A stretch of DNA of 6,176 nt, from positions 1 through 6,176 of the forward strand of contig JBOHVS010000372.1 in the NCBI GenBank assembly GCA_050735975.1, in the 5' to 3' direction. Positions 1-5,865 of this stretch are shown here, one piece after another. Source of the DNA: DATMBL01 sp050735975. Lineage in GTDB: Bacteria; Desulfobacterota; Binatia; UBA9968. Under the pieces are notes generated by a model. The model was not told the DNA's origin and ran no database searches. It worked only from the letters and a program-made list of their open reading frames with translations. How positions within the stretch are numbered: position 1 is the stretch's first letter; each line of letters begins with the position of its first letter. Made by a program: the position numbers and the translations under genes.

Positions 1-197
1 ATGCGCAGATTTTTCGCGAGACCGTCAGTTTTATGATCGAGAATCCGCAAACCATCAGCCGCTCCACGAAGATCGGCTCGATATCCAAGTACCTCGAGCG
101 TATCGCCGACCACGCCACGAACATCGCCGAGATGGTTATCTTCATGGTGAAAGGCAAGAGTATCCGTCACCTGAAGGAACTGCCACCGTCGGTGTGA
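1..197 (+). CDS. phoU: PhoU, phosphate signalling regulator (3' end only)
   Basis: This is the C-terminal part of PhoU, the cytoplasmic metal-binding helical-bundle protein that links the Pst phosphate transporter to the PhoR kinase and keeps the Pho regulon off when phosphate is plentiful. The gene enters from the left edge; codons are in frame from base 3, giving about 64 residues and a TGA at 195-197. The diagnostic stretch is YLERIADHATNIAE, the conserved motif of the second PhoU repeat, followed by a VIFMVKGKSIRH-type tail typical of full-length PhoU. phoB starts 3 nt after the stop, so the two are almost certainly co-transcribed. By analogy with other genomes, pstSCAB probably lies upstream, but that is outside the window. 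The family call is secure; the N-terminal half cannot be assessed. Confidence 0.93.
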   Translation, partial: AQIFRETVSFMIENPQTISRSTKIGSISKYLERIADHATNIAEMVIFMVKGKSIRHLKELPPSV

Positions 198-200
198 TTA

Positions 201-935
201 ATGACGACCAGCCTCGTGACCATTACAGCGCAGAAAATCCTAGTGGTCGAGGACGAGCCCGACATTCGTAAGCTCGTTCAGTACAACCTGGCTCAAGAGC
301 GGTTCAAAGTTCTCGAGGCCGAAGACGGCGAGCAGGCCCTTAAGATCCTCCAGCGTGATAAGCCGCACCTGGTGATTTTGGACCTCATGCTTCCCGGGCT
401 CTCAGGGCTGGAGCTCTGCAAGATCCTGCGCGAGCGGCCGGAAACCTCCCGGCTTCCGATTTTGATGTTGACGGCGAAGGCCGGCGAAGCCGACAAGGTC
501 GTGGGGTTGGAAATGGGCGCTGACGACTATCTCGCCAAGCCTTTCAGCCCGCGCGAGATGGTCGCCCGGGTTCGAGCCATCCTGAGGCGGTCTGAATCCG
601 CCCCATCATCCGACACGCCGCGTCCGTACGAAAAGGGAGATCTCAAGATCGACTTTGGCACTTATGAAGTTTACGTCAGGGGCAAGCTGATGAAGTTAAC
701 GTTAAAAGAATTCGAGCTGCTTCGGTTTCTCGTTCAAAACCCCAATCGCGTTCTAAACCGGGACCAGCTGCTGGATAGAGTCTGGGGGGGCGAGACATTT
801 GTCACGCCCAGAACCGTCGATGTTCACATCCGCCGTCTTAGAAAGGCCATCGAGAGAGACGATAGCAAACCGAAATGGATACTGACACTCCGAGGAGTAG
901 GCTATAAATTCGATGAAAAGGCTTTGGAGCAATAG
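201..935 (+). CDS. phoB: PhoB-type response regulator, OmpR family
   Basis: This 244-residue DNA-binding response regulator is the expected partner of the downstream PhoR kinase. The receiver domain covers about residues 12-130. Its active site is complete: acidic pair E17/D18, phospho-acceptor D61 (in LVILDLMLPGLSG), T91 and K113 (in DDYLAKPFSP). The C-terminal winged-helix domain spans about 143-240 and includes the recognition-helix motif RTVDVHIRRLRKA and the terminal LRGVGYKF hairpin. The phoU-phoB-phoR context and close resemblance to PhoB favour the phosphate regulator over another OmpR-family member. ATG 201 follows the phoU stop by 3 nt. The best purine-rich site, GAAGGA at 173-178, is too far away to be a normal Shine-Dalgarno, so coupling to phoU translation is likely; GTG 216 is a possible alternative. 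About 11 residues precede the receiver domain, slightly more than usual. Confidence 0.95.
   Translation: MTTSLVTITAQKILVVEDEPDIRKLVQYNLAQERFKVLEAEDGEQALKILQRDKPHLVILDLMLPGLSGLELCKILRERPETSRLPILMLTAKAGEADKVVGLEMGADDYLAKPFSPREMVARVRAILRRSESAPSSDTPRPYEKGDLKIDFGTYEVYVRGKLMKLTLKEFELLRFLVQNPNRVLNRDQLLDRVWGGETFVTPRTVDVHIRRLRKAIERDDSKPKWILTLRGVGYKFDEKALEQ
892..897 (+). promoter_or_regulatory. Candidate ribosome binding site for phoR
   Basis: GAGGAG lies inside the phoB reading frame, 15 nt before the phoR ATG at 913. This spacing is longer than ideal, so the site may work together with translational coupling through the phoB-phoR overlap. No nearer purine-rich site is visible, and no other in-frame start fits better ahead of the first membrane helix. 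Confidence 0.4.
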
Positions 936-2757
936 CCTCGTTTTCAAGTTCTTTTTATCCTATCTCGCAATCATCCTCCTGCTCTTCGCAGGCTTTTATC
1001 TCTACTCAGGTTCTCTCCTCCGCCACTTCTATGTTTCGTCTCTCGGCAACCGCATTCAGAAGGAGGCCCGCCTTTTGGGCGAGGCCCTGCCGTTTCGATC
1101 GGATGTCGGGTCGCTCGATGCCGAAAGCCGGCAATTGGCGGAGGATCTAGAAGCGCGAATTACGATCATTGCGGCGGACGGGCGGGTCTTGGGGGACTCC
1201 GAAGAACCGTCCGAAACCCTGGAGAATCATGGTTCTCGTCCTGAAGTGATCGAGGCCTTCCTGAAAGGAGCCGGCAACTCGGTTCGCTATAGCGCCACGG
1301 TTGGTTATGAGATGCTGTACGGAGCGTTCCACCAAAGCGACGGGCTGCATTCCAGGGTCATCCGAGTGGCTATGCCCCTGAGCGACGTCGAAGCCGTTAT
1401 CGGGTCGATCCGGGGCACCCTGCTGATCGGGCTCTTGACGGTGACCGGACTCGGCTTGCTTCTCGCGTTCGGCTTCTCGCACGGCCTGAGCCAGAGGGTT
1501 AAACGACTGGTTGAATTCTCCCGCGAGCTCGCCAAGGGATCCTTTCCGCAAAGCTTTTTCCGCCGAAAGCAACAAGATGAAATCGATCTGCTCGAGCAAC
1601 ACCTGAACGAAATGAGCCTCAAGATCCGCGACAATATCGAGCAGGTGCTCGCGGAAAAAGAGAAGGTCGACTCGATACTTCGATGCATGATCGAAGGCGT
1701 CCTGGTTCTGGATCTCAAAGGGCAAGTCCTGCTTATCAATGAGCAGGCGGAAAAGATGTTTCACGCGGGGCACGACCGGGAGATCCAGGGCGCATCGATC
1801 GTCGAGTTATCGCGTCACCCTGAGCTGCTAAAAACCGTACAGGAAGTGATCGCTTTTGATTTCTCGCGCGGCCTGTACTCCAAAGAGCTGGAGCTCGACG
1901 AAGGACGGTGGTTCCGCGTCAATGCAGTGAGTTTGAGAAACGGCAAGCGGGCTACTCTGGGTTCGGTCCTCGTCTTTCACGACATCAGCGAAATCAAACG
2001 GTTCGAATCCGTGCGCTCCGACTTTGTCGCAAACGTTTCGCATGAACTTAGAACTCCCCTTACCGCGATTCGGGGTTATGTGGAGACGCTCCTTCGCACG
2101 CCGCCATCGGATCCGGCGGACACGCAGCATTTTCTCAGCATCATTGAGCGCCATTCCGAACGGCTGAGCCGCCTTACTGAGGATTTGCTTATTTTATCCG
2201 ACCTTGAATCCGGAAAGGCGCAGATAGCGCGCCAGCCGCTCGAGGCCGGCCATCTGATCCAACGCGTATTGGAGGTTTTCTTCGATCGAGCCGCCAAGAA
2301 GAACATACAGTTGCATCAGGTTGTGCAGCCCGCTCTACCGCCTCTGCTGGGAGATCTGGACCGTCTGCAACAACTCTTCATCAACCTGGTTGATAACGCT
2401 ATCAAATACAGCCCGGCCGGCGGGCGGGTCACAATCACCGCGTCGCTTGCGTCCGACCCGGCGACTTCGGAATCCAGAGTCGAGATATCGGTCGCCGACA
2501 CCGGTTCCGGGATTCCGGAAAGGGACCTGCCGAGAATCACCGAGCGCTTCTATCGGGTAGACAAAGCGCGCTCGCGCGATATGGGCGGAACGGGACTGGG
2601 CTTGGCAATTGTTAAACACATCATCCAAGCCCATAAGGGCGATCTGCAGATCGAGAGCGTGGTGCAAAAAGGAACAACTGTGCGGGTCTTCATACCAGCT
2701 GCTCCAGCGCAGCCGCACAGCGATCGTTCTTCCCTACTTCCGGAGCTCATGTCGTAA
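913..2757 (+). CDS. phoR: PhoR-type sensor histidine kinase (TM-sensor-TM-HAMP-PAS-HisKA-HATPase)
   Basis: This 614-residue inner-membrane kinase should phosphorylate PhoB at D61 in phosphate starvation and dephosphorylate it when phosphate is plentiful. Order of parts: first membrane helix about 11-31; extracytoplasmic domain about 32-163; second helix about 166-188; HAMP linker about 188-242 with the usual DEI at 222-224; PAS domain about 250-360; phosphorylation H-box FVANVSHELRTPL with H377; ATPase N-box NLVDNAIKYS (N495); G1 box DTGSGIP (529-535); F-box ITERFYRVD; G2 box GGTGLGL (558-564). All catalytic boxes are intact. The gene overlaps the 3' end of phoB by 23 nt, consistent with coupled translation. 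The roughly 130-residue sensor loop distinguishes it from the enterobacterial PhoR, which lacks such a domain. Assignment to phosphate rests on the phoU-phoB neighbours and overall architecture; the ligand of the loop cannot be read from sequence. Confidence 0.93.
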   Translation: MKRLWSNSLVFKFFLSYLAIILLLFAGFYLYSGSLLRHFYVSSLGNRIQKEARLLGEALPFRSDVGSLDAESRQLAEDLEARITIIAADGRVLGDSEEPSETLENHGSRPEVIEAFLKGAGNSVRYSATVGYEMLYGAFHQSDGLHSRVIRVAMPLSDVEAVIGSIRGTLLIGLLTVTGLGLLLAFGFSHGLSQRVKRLVEFSRELAKGSFPQSFFRRKQQDEIDLLEQHLNEMSLKIRDNIEQVLAEKEKVDSILRCMIEGVLVLDLKGQVLLINEQAEKMFHAGHDREIQGASIVELSRHPELLKTVQEVIAFDFSRGLYSKELELDEGRWFRVNAVSLRNGKRATLGSVLVFHDISEIKRFESVRSDFVANVSHELRTPLTAIRGYVETLLRTPPSDPADTQHFLSIIERHSERLSRLTEDLLILSDLESGKAQIARQPLEAGHLIQRVLEVFFDRAAKKNIQLHQVVQPALPPLLGDLDRLQQLFINLVDNAIKYSPAGGRVTITASLASDPATSESRVEISVADTGSGIPERDLPRITERFYRVDKARSRDMGGTGLGLAIVKHIIQAHKGDLQIESVVQKGTTVRVFIPAAPAQPHSDRSSLLPELMS

Positions 2758-2845
2758 GATTAAGTGAGGTTGTTGTGAGACAGTTTTAGGTTAAGGCTAA
2801 GGTTCAGCCCCTCGCCCTAAAGCTTGATCTAACCTGCGGAGGACT

Positions 2846-2859
2846 GTTCGACGTTCGAA
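2846..2859 (+). repeat. Two tandem GTTCGAN heptamers
   Basis: GTTCGAC (2846-2852) is followed directly by GTTCGAA (2853-2859). The same 7-nt unit recurs at 2920-2940 and, inverted, at 5160-5180, so this looks like one member of a small dispersed repeat family confined to non-coding DNA in this window. Confidence 0.6.
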
Positions 2860-2919
2860 GCTTGGAATATTGAAACCGCGTTAGCGACTAGAGGCAGGCT
2901 GATTTTAAGGCCAAGGATC

Positions 2920-2941
2920 GGTCGAAGTTCGAGGTTCGACG
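2920..2941 (+). repeat. GTTCGAN heptamer triplet, inverted copy of 5159-5178
   Basis: A degenerate unit GGTCGAA (2920-2926) is followed by GTTCGAG (2927-2933) and GTTCGAC (2934-2940). Bases 2922-2941 are the exact reverse complement of 5159-5178, a 20-nt match between two gaps about 2.2 kb apart; the bases flanking the match differ. Function is unknown. It is short for an insertion-sequence remnant, and a dispersed intergenic repeat is more likely. Confidence 0.7.
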
Positions 2942-2954
2942 CCGGAACCTGAAC

Positions 2955-3048
2955 CTTTCTCCATCTCTGCTTCCGTCGCTGTCTCTATCTCTGTCCCTGT
3001 CTCTATATCTCTATCTGTATCTCTATCTCCTCTATCTATTTCCTCCCC
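2955..3048. repeat. Degenerate hexameric pyrimidine tract
   Basis: About 94 nt are more than 80% pyrimidine on the + strand and show an imperfect period of six, with units such as TCTATC, TCTGTC and TCTCTA; the most regular part is 2979-3040. The minus strand reads as GAGATA-type units. It ends 6 nt before the -35 box of the DUF47 promoter. The units are too imperfect for a classic phase-variable microsatellite, but the position directly upstream of a promoter is notable. CTGTC pentamers within it resemble Pho-box half sites but are spaced 12, 6 and 18 nt apart rather than 11. Confidence 0.75.
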
Positions 3049-3054
3049 AAAACC

Positions 3055-3084
3055 TTGACAACCCGAATCGGGGGCTGCTACGGT
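3055..3084 (+). promoter_or_regulatory. Sigma70-like promoter for DUF47-pit
   Basis: A perfect -35 box TTGACA (3055-3060) is followed, after 18 nt, by TACGGT (3079-3084), which keeps the three most important -10 positions (T1, A2, T6). Transcription would start near 3091, leaving a leader of about 23 nt before the DUF47 ATG at 3114. No clear Pho box with 11-nt spacing overlaps the -35 region, so the sequence does not show PhoB control of this operon. This is a motif-based prediction only. Confidence 0.6.
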
Positions 3085-3113
3085 TACTGCCGCCGGTCAA
3101 AAGGCACAAAAAC

Positions 3114-3728
3114 ATGTTCAAGTTTATTCCAAACCAAGACAAGTTTTTCGATCTTTTCAAGGACGCTGCCCAAAACGCTCTGGCGGGGGCCAAAGCAACG
3201 AAGGAAATGTTCGAGCAGGGGCAAAATTACCAAGAAGCATGGAAGGGAATAAAAGACATAGAGCATGAAGGCGATCGCCTGACTCACAAAACCATTCGAA
3301 CCCTGAATCAGACCTTTATTACTCCCATCGATAGCGAGGACATCCACGCGCTGGCGACCGCGCTTGATAATGTGATCGATGCGATTGAAGCCGCGGCATC
3401 GCGGGTCGTCCTGTACAAAATTACAAACATCGTGCCCGAAGCCCTGGATCTGACGAATATCGTCGTGGCGAGCACCGAGCAGTTGGTCAAAGCTATCTCC
3501 CATATGCCGAAGCTTGAGGACATCGACGAGTACTGCATAGAAATCAACCGCCTGGAGAACGCCGCGGATGAAATCTACCGGAAAGCGATCGGATCTCTTT
3601 TCGACCAAGAACGACCGCCCCTCGAGGTAATCAAGTGGAAAGACATATTCGACATACTCGAATCCGCCACGGACCGATGCGAAGACGTTGCCAATATTCT
3701 CGAGAGCATCGGCCTTAAGAATGCATAA
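3114..3728 (+). CDS. DUF47 / PhoU-like accessory protein of the Pit transporter
   Basis: This 204-residue, all-helical cytoplasmic protein belongs to the DUF47 family (TIGR00153/COG1392 type), relatives of PhoU normally encoded next to pit and thought to modulate low-affinity phosphate uptake. Two PhoU-like halves can be seen. The first has the metal-binding-type motif IEHEGDRLTH (49-58), then TFITPIDSEDIHAL (67-80) and DNVIDAIE (85-92). The second has EINRLENAADEIYR (143-156) and WKDIFDILESATDRCEDVANI (starts at 175). Length matches the family. ATG 3114 is supported by AAGG at 3101-3104, 9 nt upstream, and by the promoter just before it. The pit start follows the stop by 15 nt, so the two form an operon. 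It is a different branch from the PhoU ending at 197. Its biochemical activity is not established for the family. Confidence 0.93.
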   Translation: MFKFIPNQDKFFDLFKDAAQNALAGAKATKEMFEQGQNYQEAWKGIKDIEHEGDRLTHKTIRTLNQTFITPIDSEDIHALATALDNVIDAIEAAASRVVLYKITNIVPEALDLTNIVVASTEQLVKAISHMPKLEDIDEYCIEINRLENAADEIYRKAIGSLFDQERPPLEVIKWKDIFDILESATDRCEDVANILESIGLKNA

Positions 3729-3743
3729 TTTCCCCGCCGCCTC

Positions 3744-4736
3744 ATGACCGACTCTCTCCTCGCTATTCTTCCCGTCATAATTTTGATCTTGGCGGCCGAA
3801 TTCGTTAACGGATGGACCGACGCTCCGAACGCGATTGCGACCGTCGTATCCACTCGCGTCCTTTCTCCATATCAGGCTGTAGCTATGGCGACAGTATTCA
3901 ATGCCCTGGGCGCCATATCCGGGACCGCGGTAGCTGCAACCATCGGAAAAGACATCGTACAACCCGATGTTATCAACCTGACCACCGTCGCCGCTGCTAT
4001 GGTCGGAATCATATTGTGGAGCACTATGGCGTGGTATTACGGCCTTCCCACCAGCGAAAGCCATGCCCTGATCGCTGGACTAACGGGAGCCGGATTGGCG
4101 ACAGCGGGACCGTCAGCACTTTTGTGGGAGGGGTGGAGCAAGGTTCTGATCGGTCTCCTTTTTTCAACGTTTTTAGGTTTTTTTGGCGGCCTGTTTATAA
4201 TGGGTATAATCTATAGGATTTTCGCAAACCACCGGCCGGGGTCGGTACGGAGCGTCTTCGGCCGGCTGCAGATCCTATCCGCCGCCTTCATGGCTTTCAG
4301 CCACGGCTCCAACGACGGGCAAAAATTCATCGGTGTTTTCAGTCTTGCGCTGCTGCTTGGCGGAATCTTTCAAGAGTTTCGCACTCCGATTTGGGTTATT
4401 TTGCTCTGCGCGGTAACCATGGGATTGGGGACAGCCGTTGGCGGCTGGCGCATCGTTCGCACCATGGGTCTCCGCCTCACGAAGCTGGAGCCCGTCCATG
4501 GATTTGCCGCCGAGACGGCGGCAGCCATGACGATAGAAACGGCAACCCGGCTCGGCATCCCGTTGAGCACCACTCACACGATCAACACAGCAATTATAGG
4601 CGTCGGCGCGACCCGGCGTTTTTCCGCCGTTCGTTGGGGTGTCACATTCGAGATTGCCACTGCCTGGATATTGACTTTCCCGGTCTGCGGCGCGATCGGT
4701 TGGCTTGTAGCGAAAGCTTTCCTGTTAATGCAATAG
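3744..4736 (+). CDS. pit: Pit family inorganic phosphate transporter
   Basis: This 330-residue inner-membrane permease of the PiT family (PHO4 fold) is expected to import phosphate, usually as a metal-phosphate complex, driven by the proton or sodium gradient. About ten hydrophobic segments are arranged as two related halves. Signatures: NGWTDAPNAIATVVSTRV (22-39) near the N-terminus; GLPTSESHALIAGLTGAG (100-117) closing the first half; FSHGSNDGQK (185-194) opening the second; and GIPLSTTHTINTAIIGVGA (271-289) near the end. The paired D-x-x-N and S/T-rich P-S-T motifs are the inverted repeats of the family. Length is normal for the short bacterial form. No Shine-Dalgarno is visible in the 15 nt after the DUF47 stop, so translation may depend on coupling. 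The substrate could in principle be sulfate, as for some PiT members, but the DUF47 partner and Pho neighbours favour phosphate. Confidence 0.93.
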   Translation: MTDSLLAILPVIILILAAEFVNGWTDAPNAIATVVSTRVLSPYQAVAMATVFNALGAISGTAVAATIGKDIVQPDVINLTTVAAAMVGIILWSTMAWYYGLPTSESHALIAGLTGAGLATAGPSALLWEGWSKVLIGLLFSTFLGFFGGLFIMGIIYRIFANHRPGSVRSVFGRLQILSAAFMAFSHGSNDGQKFIGVFSLALLLGGIFQEFRTPIWVILLCAVTMGLGTAVGGWRIVRTMGLRLTKLEPVHGFAAETAAAMTIETATRLGIPLSTTHTINTAIIGVGATRRFSAVRWGVTFEIATAWILTFPVCGAIGWLVAKAFLLMQ

Positions 4737-4762
4737 AGTGGCGTGCGTTACGTTCTATTGGG

Positions 4763-5068
4763 TCAACGAGAAGTAAACGAGTAACTACGCACGGTCCGGT
4801 CTTGATTGAAAACGACGTGCAGTTGTTTGGAATCCCGCAACTGGCCTAATTCGTAGTAATCGTAGGAATAGGTCCAGGTCTCGTGGCCGTTTTCCAATCC
4901 CTTACGAACCGGCTCGCCGAAATAACCGAAGATCTCTCGCTGGGTCGTGACGTTGTTTTGAATGTTCTTTACCGGTGTTGCGGCAAAGTCCCGGCCGGTG
5001 TAAATGCAACCTGAAAGGATTACCGCAAGGATCAGGTAACCAAGGTAAGCCGATATACGCTCCTGCAC
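4763..5068 (-). CDS. Small BamE/SmpA-like lipoprotein (start uncertain)
   Basis: From GTG 5068 this encodes 101 residues with a lipoprotein signal peptide: short charged N-terminus (MQERIS), hydrophobic core YLGYLILAVI and lipobox LSGC, with lipidation expected at C21. The mature part resembles the SmpA/OmlA/BamE fold: VKNIQNNVTTQREIFGYFGEP (starts at 33) matches the family pattern of a T-T-x-x-E helix followed by a G-x-P turn, then WTYSYDYYELG (65-75) and a final strand ending RTVRSYSF. An outer-membrane or periplasmic role is therefore likely, but membership of a Bam complex is not shown. The start is ambiguous: GTG 5068 puts the signal peptide at the N-terminus but has only AGAGAG before it, whereas an in-frame ATG at 5233 (156 residues) has a strong GGAGG site. 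The longer form would place about 55 Arg-rich residues, partly encoded by repeats, ahead of the signal peptide. It lies downstream of recR and converges on pit with a 26-nt gap. Confidence 0.75.
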   Translation of the reverse strand: MQERISAYLGYLILAVILSGCIYTGRDFAATPVKNIQNNVTTQREIFGYFGEPVRKGLENGHETWTYSYDYYELGQLRDSKQLHVVFNQDRTVRSYSFTSR

Positions 5069-5130
5069 AACTCTCTCATAGCCTGCCGGGCGTGGATATT
5101 TTCGAACCCGTCGTTTATCCTCTAACTTCG

Positions 5131-5156
5131 AACAAACAAGCTCGAGCTTGTTTGTT
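5131..5156. repeat. 26-bp perfect palindrome
   Basis: AACAAACAAGCTC is followed immediately by its exact reverse complement, with the centre between 5143 and 5144; pairing fails at 5130/5157. It sits between recR and the lipoprotein signal peptide, next to TTCGAAC units at 5101-5107 and 5127-5133 and the heptamer triplet at 5160-5180. As RNA it could form an 11-bp stem with a 4-nt loop. The U-rich 3' arm gives slight terminator character on either strand, but there is no proper U-run. A REP/MITE-like element or a dyad protein-binding site are other possibilities. Confidence 0.85.
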
Positions 5157-5158
5157 GT

Positions 5159-5180
5159 CGTCGAACCTCGAACTTCGAAC
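5159..5180 (-). repeat. Three tandem GTTCGAN heptamers, inverted copy of 2922-2941
   Basis: Read on the minus strand, GTTCGAA, GTTCGAG and GTTCGAC follow each other without gaps (5180 down to 5160). Bases 5159-5178 are the exact reverse complement of 2922-2941. The block adjoins the perfect palindrome, and the nearby GGCTAAGG-type block at 5199-5211 also has a counterpart at 2795-2807, in the same relative order, which suggests a shared longer ancestral element. Confidence 0.7.
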
Positions 5181-5233
5181 CTTCCGGCAATCCTATGACT
5201 GAGCCTTAGCCGCAACCTTGAGATACGTGCCAT

Positions 5234-5242
5234 AACCCCTCC
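5234..5242 (-). promoter_or_regulatory. Strong Shine-Dalgarno before ATG 5233
   Basis: On the minus strand GGAGGGG (5242-5236) and TT precede an ATG at 5233, just after the recR stop (5247-5245). This is the best ribosome binding site in the window, and its frame stays open into the lipoprotein. It either marks the real lipoprotein start or is the relic of an ancestral start now separated from the signal peptide by inserted repeats. Confidence 0.55.
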
Positions 5243-5244
5243 GA

Positions 5245-5865
5245 TTAGATTTCCCGCCGTCCTTCTAACGCTTTGCCCAGCGTCACTGCGTCCGTGTATT
5301 CGAGATCGCCGCCCATGGGCAGGCCGCGCGCGATGCGAGTTACGGAAATTCCCAAAGGCTTTATGACCTTCGAAAGATACAAGGCAGTCGCCTCGCCCTC
5401 CAGGGTCGGATTGGTCGCGACGATCACCTCCCGGACCGTATCGCATTTCAGTCGCTCCAACAGTTCTTTAATTCGAAGGGCGTCCGGACCGACTCCGTCC
5501 AGCGGAGAAATCGTTCCGTGCAGTACGTGATAGAGCCCTTTGAACTCATGCGATTTCTCCACTGCAATCAAATCGGCGGGCTCTTCAATTACGCAAATCT
5601 TGTCTTTCTCTCGATCAGGATTTCGGCACACTGCGCAAAGCGCTCCATCTTCGTTGTGCGGATCGACCTCGCTGAAGCCAAAGCAGCTTCGACAGAGTCC
5701 CATCTCCCGACGCAACCGGCCGATGCTCTCGGCCAGATTGAGCACGTCTTCCTTTCTGCCTTTCAGCATGTGAAACGCCAGCCGGGCGGCGGTCTTCTCG
5801 CCGATCCCCGGCAGGTGAGAGAGTTCTTGAATCAAACGAGCAAGCGGTGTCGGATAAGCGCTCAT
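5245..5865 (-). CDS. recR: Recombination mediator protein RecR
   Basis: RecR works with RecO (and RecF) to load RecA onto SSB-coated single-stranded DNA at gaps in the RecFOR repair pathway. The 206-residue product has the standard order: N-terminal helix-hairpin-helix (LPGIGEKTAARLAFHML, 18-34); a C4 zinc motif with C58, C61, C77 and C80; a Toprim domain starting at ICVIEEPADLIAVE (90-103), with HVLHGTISPLDGVGPDAL (113-130) and EVIVATNPTLEGEATALYL (146-164); and the C-terminal Walker-B-like RIARGLPMGGDLEYTDAVTL (177-196). Every conserved element is present and the length is typical. The ATG overlaps the ybaB stop as ATGA (5865-5862), so translation is coupled to ybaB, and no independent Shine-Dalgarno is evident. 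The lipoprotein region follows on the same strand. Confidence 0.97.
   Translation of the reverse strand: MSAYPTPLARLIQELSHLPGIGEKTAARLAFHMLKGRKEDVLNLAESIGRLRREMGLCRSCFGFSEVDPHNEDGALCAVCRNPDREKDKICVIEEPADLIAVEKSHEFKGLYHVLHGTISPLDGVGPDALRIKELLERLKCDTVREVIVATNPTLEGEATALYLSKVIKPLGISVTRIARGLPMGGDLEYTDAVTLGKALEGRREI

Larger units (their letters stand above)
2758..3054. other. Non-coding, repeat-rich gap between phoR and the DUF47-pit operon
   Basis: I see no credible coding sequence on either strand here. From left to right it holds: an AT-moderate stretch with a GGCTAAGG-TCAG block at 2795-2807 that reappears on the minus strand at 5199-5211 with one mismatch; TTCGA heptamers at 2846-2859 and 2920-2940; and a pyrimidine tract from about 2955 to 3048 that runs up to the promoter at 3055. 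There is no hairpin followed by a T-run after phoR, so no rho-independent terminator can be named. TTTAGG (2785-2790) could pair with CCTAAA (2816-2821) around an inner GGCT/AGCC stem, but no U-tract follows. Confidence 0.7.

Noticed and set aside
784..790. Run of seven G in phoB as a possible frameshift site
   Set aside because: The reading frame is intact through VWGGETF and on to the conserved RTVDVHIRRLRKA and GVGYKF motifs, so there is no sign of a frameshift.
1147..1773. 208-codon minus-strand open frame inside phoR
   Set aside because: It is fully antisense to the sensor, HAMP and PAS regions of an intact phoR and shows no family features.
2846..2941. CRISPR-like array in the phoR-DUF47 gap
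   Set aside because: The units are 7 nt and either adjacent or irregularly spaced; there are no unique spacers of even length and no cas genes.
2979..3019. Pho box (11-nt spaced CTGTCAT-like repeats) upstream of DUF47
   Set aside because: CTGTC pentamers are present, but at 12-, 6- and 18-nt intervals and without the A/T-rich spacers; they are explained by the hexameric tract.
3084..4064. Long minus-strand open frame (326 codons) opposite DUF47 and pit
   Set aside because: It spans two well-supported + strand genes, has no recognisable domain and a composition typical of the antisense of coding DNA.
4742..4793. Bidirectional terminator between pit and the lipoprotein gene
   Set aside because: CGTGCG (4742-4747) can pair with CGCACG (4788-4793), but the loop is about 40 nt, the right arm lies in coding sequence and there is no T-run.
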